From NCBI GenBank assembly GCA_950295325.1, contig OX485807.1:27127666-27191665 (forward strand): DNA of 64,000 nucleotides, read 5' to 3'. Positions 22,901 to 31,119 of this stretch are shown here, piece after piece (the stretch's first letter is position 1; every line of letters begins with the position of its first letter). Position numbers and translations under genes: made by a program. The stretch is from Polytrichum commune (lineage: Eukaryota > Streptophyta > Polytrichopsida > Polytrichales > Polytrichaceae). The notes under the pieces are model-generated. The model was not told where the DNA came from and made no database searches. It was given only the letters and a program-made list of their open reading frames with translations.

Positions 22901-25900
22901 TCAATTTCCTCCTTCACTTTGGCGGCATAATTGGGGTTCATCCTGTACCGCATCTGCCGCACCGGCTTGGCTTCCGGTTGTAACTCGATCTTGTGTTCAC
23001 AAACATACGGGGGTATCCCTTTCATGTCTTTATATGTGAATGCGAACACATCTTTAAAACGTAGCAAAAGGTCTTTCACTTTAGCTTCGTATTCTCCCAA
23101 ATCCTTAGCAATTTTCACCAACTTAGGATCTTCAAGGGTTCCTAGGTTCAAATTTTTGACTAGGTCTTCATCTTCCACGGTCCATCCCGCTATCTTCTTC
23201 CCTTTTACTGCCTCCGTGGCAGGAGTACCGTCTACCGTTATATCTCCTTCCTTAACTTTGTAGAATTGGTCCGGATATACGGGTTTCTCTTCCATGGCCT
23301 CTTGCTCCTTCTTAGTAGCTTTTCGAGGTCGAGGTTTCTCTTGTTCGTCGGGGTTTGCTCTAGGCCTTCCCGGTTTCTTAGGGTTATCAACCCCCACTGT
23401 ATTACAGCTTGACTCCTTCAATTTCCTTAGGCTTTTCAAATCAAAGTCTCCCATAGGTAGCAACTCGGGAAATGCTTCATAGACTATTGCTTCCTCTTCA
23501 TCAGATAGTCCCATCTCCCAGTCGTAGTCTTCCCAATTTAAGGGTCTCCTTCCCGGTGGTAGTGCCGGGGTTCTTTGAGTACTCAATTCCACCTTGCTTC
23601 CTCCTTGAGTCAAGGTTAACTTGTTGAGGGGCCAATCATGTTGTGCTTGAGCCTCCTTCAACCATGGTCTTCCTAGTAATAGAGAGTAACTATCTTCGGT
23701 GCTCACCATGTCTATGACGGTGAGTGTTGTCCGGATCACGATGCCGCCGACATCAAGGCGTACATCCCTGATGATTCCTTTTGGCATGACCTTCCTTTGG
23801 TCAGCCATTTTGATGGTAAATGGAGCGGGCTCTATTTTGTTAAGCCCTAATTTCTTCCTTAAGGTATTGGTGATGATGTTCACTCCTGAGCCACCATCGA
23901 TCAAAACATTTGGAATCCTTCTGTTCTTAACAATTACTGATATCATGGGCATCTCTTCGTCGAATGCCTTTGCTGTTACGTGATAGGTAGAGGTCGGTTT
24001 CTCCGTTTCCTCCTCTTGGCTGGTAAGGGCCGCCATTACCCGTTTCTTGCAATAGGGGGCTATCTCTAGTAGCTGCCCTATTGAGATGTTTGCTTTTGTG
24101 TGATTCATCACATTTTCTAAAATTTTATCCACCCTTGCTCGGGTAGCTGTTGGGACGCCTCCCTTCTCGGGGCTCCGTTTCACGGGCTTCTCTGCCTCTT
24201 CTTTTTCTGGGTACCAAGGTGCGAACTCTTCTGGCGTGGGTAGAGCTTCGCCCTCTTCCTCCTGTATTTCATGGATAGTCTTACTCACCTCCCGGTGGAC
24301 TTCCCTATCCGCTTTCCATTCTTCACTGTTGGCTCCTATCGGCCTTTCTTCAATCACTTTGTTGCGTTCATTATCCTCGAATGCGTCATCCCTTTCATCT
24401 TCGGAGTTCTCCTCCCTCTTTTGGTGGTCTTCTTGCTTTTCTGAGCTGCCACTGCTTGATTCATCATTGTCATCGCTGTCATCACTTTCACTATCTTCTT
24501 TGCCTTTCTCGGCTGCGGCCCGTTGGCCTCTGGTCATCACACAAACTGCAGGGGACACCACGTTGGCTCCTACTGCCGGTTTTGGGTTTCTAAATCCACT
24601 CAACTCCTGTTGGTGTTTAATAAAGTGCGGACAATCCGGCTTCCGGTGCCCCTTCTGATGACAATAGAAACACTCGTCGGGGTTGCCATCTCGCTGTGGT
24701 CCGCCAGTGAACCCAGTTCTCGGCGCTGCCTTGGTGTTGTTATTATCCATCAGGCTCCTGGTATACTCATACCTGTCATGGTTAATAGGTCCTCTGGGGC
24801 CTCCTCGGTAGGGGTATCCATCTTCCCTCCGGTAATCTTGGGTTTTGTAAGGGATATAACCTTCCCTTCTGAACTCATCTCGGTAGTTGTTGTTGGGCCT
24901 ATAGTATGGCCGTTCCTCTCTGCGATATTCATTTCCCCGGTAGGGGCCTCCCGCCTCCCGCCGGTAATCGCCCTCCCTAAAGGGGGATCTTTCATCTCTC
25001 CGGAATTCTATCCTTGGTTCAAACCGAACCCTTCTTTCATTCATTTCTCGCCTAGGAGTTATCGCTCCTGGCCTATGATTAGCTTGGGGTTGTACTTGGT
25101 TTACCCCATATCTCCTATCTCGGGGCCTCCGAGATTCATGTCTTTCGTAAACACATTCACTTGTGTTGTGTGTTAGGCTGTTGCAGTTCGTGCACTGCTT
25201 CATTTGACACTCTTGAACATAGTGTCCTTCATTTCGGCATCTCCGACATATGATGCCTGTTCGAAATTTTCTGCTCCCTAGAGCTAATTCTTCAATCTCT
25301 TCCCTGAGAGTCTTGATGTCATCTTTGGTTGAATCGTTCCTTTTGCTCTTTGTCTTTTTCTTTTTCTTTTTCCGCTCTTCTTCAGAGTCATCGCTTGAGT
25401 CATCGCTGTTACTCTCATCATGGAATCTTCCTTTTCTCATTTGTCCTAGCTCCAATTTCCGAGCTGAGGCTTTGGCTTCATCCAAGTCATCGGTTGGCAT
25501 TAAATCAATATGCTTGGCATATTCTTTCTTTAGGCCGTTAAGGAACCATGCCTTTTTGAATTGATTGCTGGGTTGGGGATTAATTTTTGACGATTCCACC
25601 ATAACCCGTTCATAGAATTCTTCAACCGTTTCGTCCTTCTTTTGTTTGAGGGAGCCTAAGCTTTCAATGACTTCCCCCTCCGATTTCTTTGATCTGAATC
25701 TCATAAGAAAAGCAGTTCCTAAAGTGGGCCAATCTGGAAAATGATTTGGGCCAAATTGGGAGTACCATTCTAATGCTCGCTTTTTCAAGGTGACTGGAAA
25801 TAATTGCAACTTGATTGCATCTGTGTCTTCCTGGTTGGCAAGACACACATTGTTAAATTCTTGCATGTAGGTGTCGGGATCTGTCTTACCTTTGTAGGTC

Positions 25901-26709
25901 GGTAAGGGAACCTTTGTTCTCCGTTGTTGTGCAGCCATGTTGGCTGAAGTGGTTGGGTTGTTTCCAACACCAGGTGGATTGTTGTTATTTGGAGGTGGTG
26001 GTGGTGGTGGGCTGACTCTGGTGTTAATTCCAAGGTTTTGGAATTGTTTAAGTCTTTCTTCAAATTTCCTCCTTAATTCGTCGAATTCTTCTTGTGTGAT
26101 GGGCTTTTTGATTTCTTGGTCCGTTTGGTTCTGAGTGCTCCCTCCTGAGAAGCCGGAGTCCTCGTAGCTGAATTGTTCTTCAAAATTCCTTCTTAGTTTC
26201 TCCCAACTCCTTTGGTCGAAAATATCTTCCTCGGTCGTGTTTCCTTGATGGGTTTTGTCTTGCGCTTTATCTACTGGGGTATGCGTACCCGTGGTTTTAC
26301 CTGTACCTTTTGTTCTCAATACGTAGGTTCCAGGAGGGGTTCCTATTATCAGATCATCCTCGTTTTCCTCGCTTTCTCCTTGATTCAAGTTTTCTTCATC
26401 CAAGTCTTCATGTTCTTTGCTTGTCTCACCATTACCTCCTCCTTCACTTTGACTTCTATGGTGGCTGGGCTTAGGGGTGTGGGAACCTATTGCCGGTGGT
26501 TCAGAAGCGTATCGGCTCTCTTCACTTCCTGTAGTTCTTTGTCTTGTACGCCTAGCGTACCTCTCTTCTCTTTCTCTCTTGAGTTGTTCAGTCCGCCTTA
26601 TGCGGTCTTCTCTGGAATGCATGCGCTCCACATGCTTCTTCTCTGCCTCCTGTTCTCTAGGAGTTGGTGATGTACTTCTCGTACTAGATGTATCCTCATG
26701 ATCAACCAT
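16975..26709 (-). CDS. gag-pol: Gag-Pol polyprotein with eight H2C2 zinc-binding modules (3244 residues)
   Basis: One uninterrupted frame. Residues 1-257 are charged and low in complexity, with a Pro run. Residues ~275-400 are a retrotransposon Gag domain. CCHC knuckles lie at ~488-520 (two) and ~680, separated by an Arg/Tyr/Gly-rich basic tract. The protease has LIDGGSGVNII at ~935. Reverse transcriptase follows with VCVDYRKLNA and the catalytic FLDD at ~1402. RNase H has HCDAS at ~1549 and ends near VMADHLSR. Residues ~1690-2755 are eight repeats, each DWR...YL...YWWPT...CxxC. The integrase core has D at ~2784, D at ~2845 and E 35 residues after the second D, then a GPY-type module (WAGPYVI) and a ~130-residue tail. 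A usual polyprotein of this type has one H2C2 module, so this one is roughly 900 residues longer than expected. No chromodomain is seen. The full frame suggests the element is autonomous. Confidence 0.95.
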   Translation of the reverse strand: MVDHEDTSSTRSTSPTPREQEAEKKHVERMHSREDRIRRTEQLKREREERYARRTRQRTTGSEESRYASEPPAIGSHTPKPSHHRSQSEGGGNGETSKEHEDLDEENLNQGESEENEDDLIIGTPPGTYVLRTKGTGKTTGTHTPVDKAQDKTHQGNTTEEDIFDQRSWEKLRRNFEEQFSYEDSGFSGGSTQNQTDQEIKKPITQEEFDELRRKFEERLKQFQNLGINTRVSPPPPPPPNNNNPPGVGNNPTTSANMAAQQRRTKVPLPTYKGKTDPDTYMQEFNNVCLANQEDTDAIKLQLFPVTLKKRALEWYSQFGPNHFPDWPTLGTAFLMRFRSKKSEGEVIESLGSLKQKKDETVEEFYERVMVESSKINPQPSNQFKKAWFLNGLKKEYAKHIDLMPTDDLDEAKASARKLELGQMRKGRFHDESNSDDSSDDSEEERKKKKKKTKSKRNDSTKDDIKTLREEIEELALGSRKFRTGIICRRCRNEGHYVQECQMKQCTNCNSLTHNTSECVYERHESRRPRDRRYGVNQVQPQANHRPGAITPRREMNERRVRFEPRIEFRRDERSPFREGDYRREAGGPYRGNEYRREERPYYRPNNNYRDEFRREGYIPYKTQDYRREDGYPYRGGPRGPINHDRYEYTRSLMDNNNTKAAPRTGFTGGPQRDGNPDECFYCHQKGHRKPDCPHFIKHQQELSGFRNPKPAVGANVVSPAVCVMTRGQRAAAEKGKEDSESDDSDDNDESSSGSSEKQEDHQKREENSEDERDDAFEDNERNKVIEERPIGANSEEWKADREVHREVSKTIHEIQEEEGEALPTPEEFAPWYPEKEEAEKPVKRSPEKGGVPTATRARVDKILENVMNHTKANISIGQLLEIAPYCKKRVMAALTSQEEETEKPTSTYHVTAKAFDEEMPMISVIVKNRRIPNVLIDGGSGVNIITNTLRKKLGLNKIEPAPFTIKMADQRKVMPKGIIRDVRLDVGGIVIRTTLTVIDMVSTEDSYSLLLGRPWLKEAQAQHDWPLNKLTLTQGGSKVELSTQRTPALPPGRRPLNWEDYDWEMGLSDEEEAIVYEAFPELLPMGDFDLKSLRKLKESSCNTVGVDNPKKPGRPRANPDEQEKPRPRKATKKEQEAMEEKPVYPDQFYKVKEGDITVDGTPATEAVKGKKIAGWTVEDEDLVKNLNLGTLEDPKLVKIAKDLGEYEAKVKDLLLRFKDVFAFTYKDMKGIPPYVCEHKIELQPEAKPVRQMRYRMNPNYAAKVKEEIDKYLEAGFIYPVDKTEWLSPIVIVPKKNGKLRVCVDYRKLNAVTKVDPFPLPFTESILEAVAGHEMYTLMDGYSGYNQIMIALEDQLKTSFITEYGAFAYRVMPFGLMCAPATFQRGMMKIFADYLDKFMKVFLDDFTVYGTKADHIEHLEKCLIKCRENGVSLNPEKCYFCVNSGRLLGHVVCQEGLLVDPKKVDVIGKLPPPTTVRGIRSFLGQATYHRKFIWMYAQVTRPLYLLLKKGEKYIWTKACQEAFEEVKKRLTTTPILITPNWSMEFHVHCDASNIAIGAVLAQNIHGDRDSPIYYASRLLNNAEKNYSTTEREALAMIYSVGKFRHYLLANHVVFYVDHQALLYLVNRPVVSGRIARWMLLLQEYDFEVVYKPGRSHVMADHLSRIESGENPSGIEDQFPDASLFMVHVQPFDDWRAPFIEYLTHGKLLSVLATPEEQTRIRQLSEPFMLDEGKLMRISISGKIHECVAGDIIEELISEAHEQDGVHYNLSTTWHYTLCAPYWWPTRRRDVLEYCDECSVCKMSDKGDVTGDITPHDSEDDDDPLPVQPLEAQEDMTGKAESDWTTPYVQYITCQTYGRSWVSSLPFEERRLIEYRSRFFILKEGELHRMFHNGIIKKCIPGRYVRSYIKTLHIKENRHFSVTATGQLALQGPYWWPTLAEDIALFITLCTECKGQGEELPTAGSSSTADEQMDIIPYKETFNDWRTPLVEYMAHGRFKMDAETQRGQRELMRDSEIFTLEKGKLRKLEKNGMTKICIANYQIKHWIGKMHVYRQRHLTDQQTWLRCLQGNRWWPTMGLSDIQMYIMYDCPSCRTRFQRPLHNIICGSIAIQSQDNKDWRRLLVEYLTYGYLKGPRISKNQHKRITHQSQEYFIEEGKLKKIFPNGDIKICIAGREIDEHLKDLHITDSGEHLSIELMWHLVTFGPYWWPTCGADIKNLCDHKCLTCSNQPEYSKGKQNQSHLGKKEFQGTPTTDWRRPYMEYLTCEKIFTQDLTPGDKTAVEHSHKYFVFTNGTLQRIRKGGKDNQRCIPEAHVPMYLARIHEETEPHLAAMETWKAVATGEYWWPTWGVDVCNYLRDCKTCRGMGTQPVETPDLVAQKPTHAPDWRLLVIQQLANIEKLNHIDTQEELGLTSFDTETYFVTEDGLKYRLPNGIVKMCITKEDAIDWVKRIYEYQVPPLPKEEIFIEIHKGPYWWPNIPRDVEYTIDEYKRHQDTLLPGFKIENYGTILRNQKARDWREPIIQHLKNPMELSNFAFHEELGVSREELPQYFLQEGKLKRRLTNGDIKLCISKDKGIKWLETIHHQGSPHLSMDEITSQVNTGPYWWPTIPPDIDYLCRNCKICWPEQTTGRMVECTTITAKGENEQDWRTPYIDYLKHGRLTTEASTTQRQQIAIRSRPFMLNQNGTLIKEGPDGIRRTCVAGPVTTAIVAEAHEGIAGGHFSARITLHKILTALYWWPTMKRDVHLYCTQCDICQRVGPKISTNLQPLHPTMPTEVFQKWGLDFIGPVNPPAKGTKNRYIITATDYTTKWVEARALKDNTAKSTAKFLFEEIITKFGCPLEFVSDQGSHFINDTIKVLTQEFMILHRKSTTYYPQANGQAESTNKVIKVALTKMVNANRTDWDTKLHAALWAYRTAYKVTTKHTPFSLVFGTEALLPMAYLHPDVYQKRSQEIHPILEKRMEQLRVMDLTRHEAEENMRHMQTLRKERHDHPKPKTRCHQCKQGATKPPQNEAKESALMEKESEQGTTLKPRFYPGQRILWHLRHKIPGPGKFKIRWAGPYVIKQLYDNGSVDVTTLQGEKLGRVNMNKLKPYQEPETTQAYALQILACHLLEAEIKAKKSQTQNKDISKPLLNPSNQGTTSHTKPLPYPDQATLDEEDLEIHRIMLEGYYTQPTKLWEQGVTRPHNHGTKGTQSTNDLVKPKGTNVFTPPKPTLDGEVQRDADHAYEDLTHVKEGREVHPLE
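18440..21640 (-). repeat. Array of eight diverged linker + H2C2 zinc-binding modules inside pol
   Basis: Eight in-frame modules of about 130-150 residues lie between RNase H and the integrase core. Each starts with a DW(R/T) motif and YL or related residues. It continues with a short strand such as GKLKR or GELHR, a Cys-Ile/Val motif, a His-containing helix and Y/R-WWP, then Cys-x2-Cys. The YWWP signatures fall at about 21356, 20901, 20486, 20081, 19671, 19281, 18888 and 18491. His and CxxC ligands are visible in seven modules; the sixth (near 19281) has lost them. The eighth, next to the core, looks most canonical (AHEGIAGGHFS ... CTQCDIC). Modules share structure but little identity, so the duplications are old. 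Confidence 0.92.
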
Positions 26710-26845
26710 GTACGCTACTGAGAGTGTTTCGGGGTCATGGTCTTGGCCGGCTCTCTCAGCTCTGACGCCTCAATGCACCCGTACTTCACCTGTTTGCCTA
26801 TGGATGATTACTTGGATACTTGATTTAAGTTCTTGTTTCTTGTTC

Positions 26846-27463
26846 CTATTCCTGTTCCACATTCAAGTTCCCCACCCTACCATGCAAACCACCATACAAA
26901 GGTAAGAATATCTTTTTAACATACAAGTCATATAACAAACCCTCTTGTTTGTAATGGTATCCTCGATGGTGTGTTGCTCCTAACACATGAGCTCTAGTTC
27001 CTTCCTTTCCGTTGTTCCATACCTTGGAAAATATCAACGCCTGTAGCTCCTCTGGTAATTCGTCAATTCTCCTTTCTAACTGAGACCTATAAGCAAAACT
27101 TATCTCCTTTTCTCTAAATTGTTGCCATATTTTGTCTTCGTAAAATTTTTGCATATCCCACATGAGATCATGAAATTTCCTTGTTCCTTCCCATTCTCTT
27201 GAATTGGTTTCACCTTTGTTATATTTTGGATAATCCCATGGCCATTTTCCTATGGCCAAAATGTCTTGTTGTTCCAAATTCTCTTCTCCTCTTTCTTCGC
27301 TCCCTTGTACAATAAATCCTCGTAGATTGAATTGTTCAAGTCTCCGCTGTACTGATCTTTCTATACGATCTTGCTTCCGAGGTCCATATGTTGCTGCCCA
27401 CCTACGTCGCTCATTTGCCTCCTGTTGGCGCCTTCCATTATACTGATAGTATAAGTTTTCCAT
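26846..27463 (-). CDS. ORF1, 205-residue charged protein upstream of gag
   Basis: A complete frame starts about 90 bases after the primer binding site and ends 136 bases before the gag-pol start. The product is very rich in Arg, Glu and Gln (RRQQEANERRRW near the N terminus, RKQDRIERSVQRRLEQF around residue 30) with an aromatic middle (KWPWDYPKY). It ends in a Gly-Tyr-Leu-rich segment. I recognise no domain, signal peptide or membrane segment. Ogre/Tat elements of plants also carry an ORF1 of unknown function in this position, so it may be a counterpart, but I see no motif that proves it. Its intactness in both copies argues that it is a real gene. Confidence 0.7.
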   Translation of the reverse strand: MENLYYQYNGRRQQEANERRRWAATYGPRKQDRIERSVQRRLEQFNLRGFIVQGSEERGEENLEQQDILAIGKWPWDYPKYNKGETNSREWEGTRKFHDLMWDMQKFYEDKIWQQFREKEISFAYRSQLERRIDELPEELQALIFSKVWNNGKEGTRAHVLGATHHRGYHYKQEGLLYDLYVKKIFLPLYGGLHGRVGNLNVEQE

Positions 27464-27553
27464 CGATGCCTGCCATCCATCTCTTTCCCAAAATATTGTA
27501 CGTTGTAAACTTTAACTTCTAATCTAGGTAAGTGTAACGTCCATGTGGCGTAG

Positions 27554-27571
27554 TCCCCAGCATGGTCGCCA
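27554..27571 (-). other. Primer binding site
   Basis: Three bases after the LTR end the coding strand reads TGGCGACCATGCTGGGGA, an 18-mer beginning TGG as expected for pairing to a tRNA 3' CCA end. It resembles the TGGCG...GGGGA sites of plant Athila/Tat elements. Asp or Arg tRNA is the likely primer, but I could not match it to a specific tRNA. Confidence 0.8.
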
Positions 27572-28731
27572 AAATGTCGAGGTCACCTTCAAACCCTCAG
27601 CAAACTTAGACGGTGTAACCCGCTGCTGACCGGTTTACATGGAAGTTACTCCCACCAAAATTAGATCCTTCATTTGATTTCCATTTCTGGTGAAGGTGTT
27701 TGCACTCATATAATCTTAATTTTGTGATACAAAATCTTAATGCTCTTTTTGAATCCTCAAGGACAAATTGACCTAAGTTTTCAAGTTTATGTCCCCCGAA
27801 ATCTAATGTCAAGGTTAGGTGATCCTAAACCTTCAAATAGATTTAACAACACAATACTTTTCGTAATCAAGAAAAGTGTTTCAAAATCCTTTTATAAATC
27901 CCTAAGGATAAAGTGTCCAAGTTGTCAAGTTTATGTTCCCCGAAATCTTAATGTCAGGGTTAAGTGTTTTAGGGAGAACATCATTCATACATACAATATC
28001 TTTCATGGTTTGAATGATCGTAAAATATCCTTAATCCATTAAGAATGTATGTTTATGATAAGTTCACGATTCCTTTGAAGGTCCAAACATACCCCCTCAC
28101 TAAAGTATATTCATAAGATTTCATTCTTCTACTCAATTCCTAGAGTTTACATAATGTTCTCGTGAAAAGCTTTCATTAAATGTTTGTTCCGTATTCGAGT
28201 ATTAATCTTCAATCATATCACATGATTTTTGAGTTCTTTAAATCTATGAAGTAGAGTTTGAAATCCTAATCTTGCTCCGAGTTGAGAGGTTGATGAGGTT
28301 CCATTTGCCGGCCGCATTCCGTGTACACAAGTTGAAATGATTTCATGTTTTGATAATCTCCATGTCGCGTCCACCACGTTCTCTAGATCATGATTTCGAC
28401 TTCGCCACCTAGCTCAATCTACCTCAAATCACACTCGAGTAGCTCTAGGTATCCAATTTGGCTTTGCTCCATTTTTTAATTCTTTCGAGTACTGCCAATT
28501 TTGGCTTTACGCTTTCAAGTTTAATCAACTCTCAAATCAATGTCTCCAAAAGTTCCTCCGGTTTATTTGATTTTCCAAAATCTCAATTTTCTACGGATCC
28601 TTGATCCTCTTCGTGTTGAAGAAACTCTAAGATTTCCTATCCTCTAAAGTCTTGAATCATTTCGAGGATTCTTCAATCCTTTACGCCTTCAAGTTCGGGG
28701 ATAATATCTCAATCCCTTTGAATTTGCAATT

Positions 28732-28924
28732 GCGAGGATTACAATCCTTTAGTCTTCAAATGCGAGGATAGGTTATATCCTTTAGTCTTCAAATGCGAGG
28801 ATAGATTATATCCTTTAGTCTTCAACGCGAGGATAGGTTATATCCTTTAGTCTTCAAACGCGAGGATAGGTTATATCCTTTAGTCTTCGAATGCGAGGAT
28901 AGGTTATATCCTTTAGTCTTCAAG
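28732..28924 (-). repeat. LTR minisatellite, six ~33 bp units with a hairpin core
   Basis: Six head-to-tail units share the core GCGAGGATAGGTTATATCC followed by TTTAGTCTTCAA. Each unit contains the inverted pair GGATA...TATCC. More degenerate units precede the array. It lies downstream of the TATA box, so it is probably in the 5' untranslated leader. Confidence 0.85.
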
Positions 28925-28990
28925 CGCGTCGTCCTCCACCTCGGATGGCTCGTGTTTAGAATGAGGTGAATTAGGTGCCATATGTGGCCC

Positions 28991-29001
28991 CTTTATATAG
29001 G
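28991..29001 (-). promoter_or_regulatory. TATA box of the 5' LTR
   Basis: The coding strand reads CCTATATAAAG, a strong plant TATA match in mid-LTR. Transcription would start roughly 30 bases downstream (near 28965), placing the LTR minisatellite in the transcribed leader. Inferred from sequence only. Confidence 0.65.
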
Positions 29002-29838
29002 CTTCGAATTTAGGGTAATCTAAGATGTGGCGGTTAGGTCTTTAAATGTCTGTATTTACTAATTTTAGCCCTGAATGTTCATACAATCTAAATTCAGCCC
29101 TGTCCGATCTATTAATAGACTGTCACGTGCTTAAATTAGCTCTACTAATGAGGTACATATGGGCATGTTCTAACCGCCTAGATGTGCCATTGGTAGTTGT
29201 CATCCCCTTTCCCCCATTCATCCCAAAATAGGCTCATTGTTCATTGCCGGTAATGGAGTTGGTTAAGCCCATCCAAAATTTGTCATCCTTGTGTCCTTCC
29301 ATCCATTCAACTAAGAGTTCATCCCTTCTTCCATCCTTACTATGTCTACTTACTATCCTATTGAGCAACTTCTAACTCATTAGTGTAAGAGGTCACTAAC
29401 GGGTTTGCTCAAGAGTGGTTCCTAACCTACTAATCCAAGGGCTCTCACTAATGGGTAGCCCGTAACCCTAATTACCTATGGTCTAGGTAGGTCGGTGGGC
29501 CCCATAAGAGGGAAAGGTGGCTGGCCTTTTCACACACAGTCTTCTCGGGCTCGCAGCCTCCCCCTTTGCTGGGCCTTCACGCCCCTGTCGCCACGTGGCT
29601 CGTCACTCTCTCTCCCGCTCCCAGTTTGCTCTCTGTCTCCTCCATTCGCTTCCGGTCCCTCCGGCTTCCTCCGAACAGCTCCCTCACTGCTCCGAGTTCG
29701 GCAGGCCCTCAGTCCCTTTGGCTCTCACTCTCCCCTGTTACACCCGTTGTGTTGTGCTTCCGAATTCCCTTGTCTTCGCTGGTCCGTCTCGCCCTGCCTG
29801 TAAGCTTGCTTGTTGTATTTGGATTCGGAGGCCCTACA

Positions 29839-30183
29839 GTCCCCAAAACTTTTTGCATAAGATAATCAAGATCCATCTTTATTGAATATAAACCCTAAAA
29901 TTTGGTTTCTTGAGGCTCAAAAGTTGGGACTATGTCCCCATGTGGGGGCTTGCTAACATGAGTGGGACTTTAGACTTGGGACCCCACGTGAACCGGCCCT
30001 TACTGGGTACGCATGAGTGCTCTTGTTCCTAGTATCTTATTTTAGAACAAGAACCTTACAATCAAAATGTACGACGTTAAGAAAGACGTGCTTCCTTTAC
30101 CGTCTACCGTGTGTGTGTGTGTAGCTCAAAGCCCCATAGACCTCATGTTGATTGTGGGCAGAGTTTGGTTGACGTATTTGTGG
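29839..30183. other. Right flank of the retrotransposon, no gene seen
   Basis: Unique-looking sequence starting exactly at the end of the LTR. It holds a short GT microsatellite near 30108-30122 and no coding potential. The five bases after the LTR are GTCCC, half of a possible target duplication. Confidence 0.5.
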
Positions 30184-30958
30184 GACCACTGTCCGGGGAG
30201 AACTGGCGGTTAGTTACATATGAATTGGTTGAGTTTGAGAAATAACCGGTTGAAGTTGGAGACTTCCGGAGAATTACCGACCTTTTTAGAGGAATCTATG
30301 GAAGAATATACCTCCAATGAATGAAAGCAAAACCAGAAGATGTTAGTTGCAGATGAACCGGTTGAGTTTGAGAAATAACCACCGGCTGAAGTTGGAGACT
30401 TGAGGAGAATTAATGATCATTTTAGAGGAATCTATGGAAGAATATACCTCCAATGAATGAAAGCAAAACTGGAAGATGTTAGTTGCAAATGAACCGGTTG
30501 AGTTTGAGAAATAACCGGCTGAAGTTGGAGACTTGAGAAGAATTACCGACCGTTTTAGAGGAATCTATGGAAGAATATACCTCAAATGAATGAAAGCAAA
30601 ACCGGAAGATGTTAGTTGCAGATGAACCGGTTGAGTTTGAGAAATAACCACCGGCTGAAGTTGGAGACTTGAGAAGAATTACCGACCGTTTTAGAGGAAT
30701 CTATGGAAGAATATACCTCAAATGAATGAAAGCAAAACCGGAAGATGTTAGTTGCAGATGAACCGGTTGAGTTTGAGAAATAACCACCGGCTGAAGTTGG
30801 AGACTTGAGGAGGATTACTGATCGTTTCAGAGGAATCTATGGAAGAATATACCTCCTCCAATGAATGAAAGCCCAACCGGAAGATGATGTGAACATGTAA
30901 GCGGTTGGAAGTTGAGGAAGTATAATAAGTTATGTACCCAAGCACTTCCCGGGCACTG
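30184..30958 (+). repeat. Family A repeat with five internal tandem units
   Basis: It starts CTGTCCGGGGAGAAC and ends near CTTCCCGGGCACTG, an imperfect terminal inverted repeat. The core containing GTTGAGTTTGAGAAATAACC recurs at about 30229, 30361, 30498, 30629 and 30766, giving 131-137 bp units. Other family copies in the window have one unit, so this copy expanded internally. No coding capacity; it behaves like a MITE. Confidence 0.75.
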
Positions 30959-31119
30959 AGCTAGGGAGGCAGGGGCAGGGCCAGTGCCAGAGGATGCATG
31001 TGGCTAGTTTCCTTGGGCAGAAAGGTCAACAAGTAAGGGAGGAGTAGTATCATGTGCTTTGGACCTCAGCCTTCCAGTCAGTACACTCATACATATACAG
31101 TGGACTGATGTCTAAAGTA

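Larger units (their letters stand above)
10355..29838 (-). mobile_element. Complete Ty3/gypsy LTR retrotransposon (Athila/Tat-like), 17.2 kb unit plus second LTR
   Basis: The element is read on the minus strand. The 5' LTR is 27575-29838, the interior 12619-27574 and the 3' LTR 10355-12618. The two LTRs appear identical, and both begin TGTAG and end TCGACA on the coding strand. A primer binding site lies three bases inside the 5' LTR and a polypurine tract abuts the 3' LTR. The interior encodes ORF1, a one-frame Gag-Pol and ORF3. The order RT, RNase H, IN places it in Ty3/gypsy. The linker after RNase H (ADHLSR followed by an FPD motif) and the lack of a chromodomain point to the non-chromoviral Athila/Tat branch; that assignment is inference. 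Intact frames and identical LTRs suggest recent insertion. The right flank starts at 29839. No target duplication can be checked because the left end of the array is outside the window. Confidence 0.93.
27575..29838 (-). repeat. 5' LTR of the complete element (2264 bp)
   Basis: The right boundary is where identity with the upstream copy stops (29838 here, 12618 there). The left boundary is set by the TG/CA rule and by the primer binding site that follows. On the coding strand it starts TGTAGGGCC and ends CTCGACA. It contains a TATA box at 28991-29001 and a hairpin-forming minisatellite at 28732-28924. The first ~350 bp on the coding strand are purine-rich (pyrimidine-rich as printed) and GC-rich. 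Confidence 0.9.

Noticed and set aside
24523-25176. 217-residue plus-strand frame (and its twin at 7303-7956)
   Set aside because: Antisense shadow of the Arg/Tyr-rich Gag tract; no independent support.
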